From positions 1,240,001 to 1,304,000 of the forward strand of contig OZ251537.1 in the NCBI GenBank assembly GCA_965243285.1: 64,000 bases of DNA, given 5' to 3'. Below, piece by piece: positions 62,336-64,000 of this stretch; positions within the stretch are counted from its first letter, which is position 1; each line of letters starts with the position of its first letter. This DNA is from JAHRAW01 sp965243285 (GTDB lineage Bacteria; Pseudomonadota; Gammaproteobacteria; Arenicellales; Poriferihabitantaceae). Position numbers and translations under genes: made by a program. A model generated the notes under the pieces. It worked only from the letters and a program-made list of their open reading frames with translations. It did no database searches and had not been told where the DNA came from.

Positions 62336-62996
62336 TTAATCCGGCGGTGGATTGAAGTTGCGGAATATATCGATATCGAAAGGTTGCACGGAGGCGATTT
62401 TTTCTACTGGGATGAGCATGGCGTTGCGCAGCATTTCTTGGTCATTTAACTCACTGGCATAGTCGGCGTTAATATCTATTTTGCGATTTTTATCACGGAA
62501 ACCACTCCAATGTATGGCGAATCGAAGCCACTTTTGAGGTTCGTCATGTGGCACGGCGAGAGGCAGCCCAGCATAGACTTTATGGTTGTCTAGGGTGAGC
62601 AATATCATTTTTCGAGCGGTGATTTTTTCATAAATAAATTTGTCGAAACCTGGTTCACTGAGTTCTTTCAATTGCAGTTTATCTTTCCACTCTTGAGTAG
62701 CGAAGCGGTAGCGAAGCGGTAGCGAAGGTAGGTTATAAATCGAACAACCATGGCAAAGGCAAAGGCCAGAAACGGCGCATTTTCCACCGAATCATAAGAC
62801 CATAGAAGATTGATACCAATTAAAAATACAGCGCAAATAAACAATAACCCCACCCGAATGTGAGAATACGGAAATACAAAACATAGCCGGTATATTTGGG
62901 GCCTGAAAAACGCCAAATGGGCGCGTCATAAACCAGGTAGCCGCTTGCCAGTATGGCCAGCGTGGCGAATATTGGGTCGTAACTTAAAAAGGACAT
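62336..62996 (-). pseudogene. Frameshifted small membrane protein with an 11-bp repeat
   Basis: Reading from ATG 62996, the first frame gives MSFLSYDPIFATLAILASGY and stops after about 58 codons. A second frame continues LIGINLLWSYDSVENAPF..., and the third gives ATQEWKDKLQLKELSEPGFDKF to the end at 62336. The second shift coincides with nearly three copies of an 11-bp unit (TTCGCTACCGC on the coding strand, near 62695-62730). The parts together look like a two-helix membrane protein with a C-terminal soluble domain; the family is not recognised. AT-rich relative to flanks. Confidence 0.6.
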
Positions 62997-63150
62997 GCTT
63001 GTACTCTTTTAAAAAATGGTTTGGTGGTTTACGCCGAAGCCCTTTTTTTCGCGGCGGCTTGCCACCGGCGGACGATGAATCATACAAATCATGCGCCAAA
63101 ATCAGGTTATAAACTATAACAATCATGTCCATCAACCCTATGGGTAAACC

Positions 63151-63762
63151 ATGTCCATCAAGCCTAAAAAAGACCACCCCAAACCACCGGCGAATCTAAA
63201 ACGATGCGACTGGTGCGGCGCCGATGCGCAGTATTGCGACTATCACGATGTAGAGTGGGGCGCGCCGTTGCATGACGACCGACAATTGTTCGAATTGCTC
63301 TGCCTCGAGGGCGCCCAAGCCGGCTTGAGTTGGCTCACCATCCTCAAAAAACGCGCCCATTATCGCCGCGTGTTCGAGCATTTCGAGGCTGCCAAAATCG
63401 CCCGCTATGACGCCGAAAAAATCGCCGCCTTGTTGCGCGACCCTGGCATCGTGCGCAATCGCCTGAAAGTGCACGGCTTCATCAAAAACGCCGCCGCCTA
63501 CCTCAACTTGCTCGATGGCGGCGCCACTTTAGACCAGTACCTATGGAATTATGTGGACGGCGCGCCACAACAAAATCGCTGGATTTCATCGGCGCAAGTG
63601 CCGGCTGCCACGCCGCTATCGGCCCAACTCAGCCGTGATTTGAAACAAGCCGGCTTCACCTTCGTCGGCGCCACCATCTGCTACGCCTTCATGCAAGCCG
63701 CCGGCATGGTCAATGACCACCTCGTATCCTGCCATCGCCATCGCCAACTGGGCGGCGGTTAA
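63151..63762 (+). CDS. tag: DNA-3-methyladenine glycosylase I
   Basis: 203 residues. Removes 3-methyladenine from DNA. RCDWCGADAQYCDYHDVEWGAPLHDD, EGAQAGLSWLTILKKR and the C-terminal CHRH are family motifs; the zinc site combines Cys and His from both ends. An imperfect duplicate of the start region (ATGTCCATCAACCCTATGGG, then TAA) lies 26 bp upstream and encodes only seven residues. Confidence 0.94.
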   Translation: MSIKPKKDHPKPPANLKRCDWCGADAQYCDYHDVEWGAPLHDDRQLFELLCLEGAQAGLSWLTILKKRAHYRRVFEHFEAAKIARYDAEKIAALLRDPGIVRNRLKVHGFIKNAAAYLNLLDGGATLDQYLWNYVDGAPQQNRWISSAQVPAATPLSAQLSRDLKQAGFTFVGATICYAFMQAAGMVNDHLVSCHRHRQLGGG

Positions 63763-64000
63763 GCGCGCATATATAATGAGTCCGTATTGAGGGCGCCATA
63801 TTAATGCCCCGGCACTGGAAAACACCCACCCCCGACATCGCCCAATCCACCAAACCCACATCGCCAAGCGCCGAATCCGCCGAATCCTCGAAAGCCACCT
63901 TAAAATCCCGGCCCGGCCCGACCCGGCCCGACCACCACCGCCACCGCCGCCGAATCGACATACACATCCCCGGCCACCGCCCGCCATTTAAATTAACATA
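63763..64000. other. Window end, unassigned
   Basis: No supported gene. A frame opening at ATG 63804 runs to the end, encoding a Pro/Ser/Arg-rich N-terminus that I cannot assign; its composition is that of GC-rich low-complexity DNA. A TATATAATG motif at about 63770-63778 could be a -10 for it. Confidence 0.35.

Overview
The window looks like a chromosomal segment of a high-GC (roughly 60 percent by eye) gammaproteobacterium with an outer membrane. The evidence is gene order that is classical for that class: mrp divergent from metG; rplM-rpsI; msbA-lpxK-kdsB; map divergent from rpsB-tsf-frr; nnr-tsaE-amiC-mutL-miaA; and a small TIGR02449-like gene overlapping zapA. Genus cannot be read from the sequence. 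The many dispersed repeats, broken genes and simple-sequence insertions in housekeeping proteins suggest a lineage under relaxed selection, possibly host-associated; that is inference. Layout. 1-10.2 kb: Mrp, methionyl-tRNA synthetase, an exported protein of unknown function, tRNA-Gln(CUG), S9/L13, and the lipid A/KDO genes kdsB, lpxK, msbA. 10.4-16.2 kb: a membrane-anchored dual-specificity phosphatase, an MFS transporter, a nonsense-interrupted endonuclease/exonuclease/phosphatase gene and an amidase, separated by large repeat blocks. 16.3-18.8 kb: a TdeIII-type restriction-modification pair. 18.8-25.8 kb: a giant indolepyruvate ferredoxin oxidoreductase, a zinc-ribbon/glycine-zipper protein, a sugar-kinase-like phosphotransferase and methionine aminopeptidase. 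26.2-36.5 kb: translation genes and the nnr-to-miaA cluster. 36.6-45.8 kb: a LeuA/CimA-type synthase, a DUF3461 protein, a two-gene carnitine-to-betaine operon (BKACE plus a dehydrogenase-thioesterase fusion), ferredoxin, zapA, a class II aldolase, and transporter and phosphoribosyltransferase genes. 45.9-50.6 kb: a Type ISP-like single-chain restriction enzyme with a 15-base homopolymer that puts its conserved C-terminus out of frame. 50.7-64 kb: class III alcohol dehydrogenase, a YhhQ-type transporter, a Fic protein with 71-bp upstream repeats, addAB, phhB, a phytanoyl-CoA dioxygenase-like protein, a frameshifted membrane gene and tag. The most unusual signal is a family of non-coding, MITE-like elements found at seven or more intergenic sites (6.5, 11.1, 23.0, 23.8, 29.1, 31.5, 35.3, 60.9 kb). 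Their ends are inverted copies of GGGATTTATATACCTAAATC or close variants. At least five copies (A, E, F, G, H) are flanked by direct repeats of 8-11 bp that look like target-site duplications. The larger copies carry stem-loop modules (ACTCCCCC...GGGGGAGT next to CAAAACTGGCG...CGCCAGTTTTG) set in arrays of CAAAAGC-like repeats. No transposase lies in the window, so they would have to move in trans. A second theme is in-frame simple-sequence insertion in conserved proteins (KdsB, LpxK, MetG, IOR, S2, Nnr).
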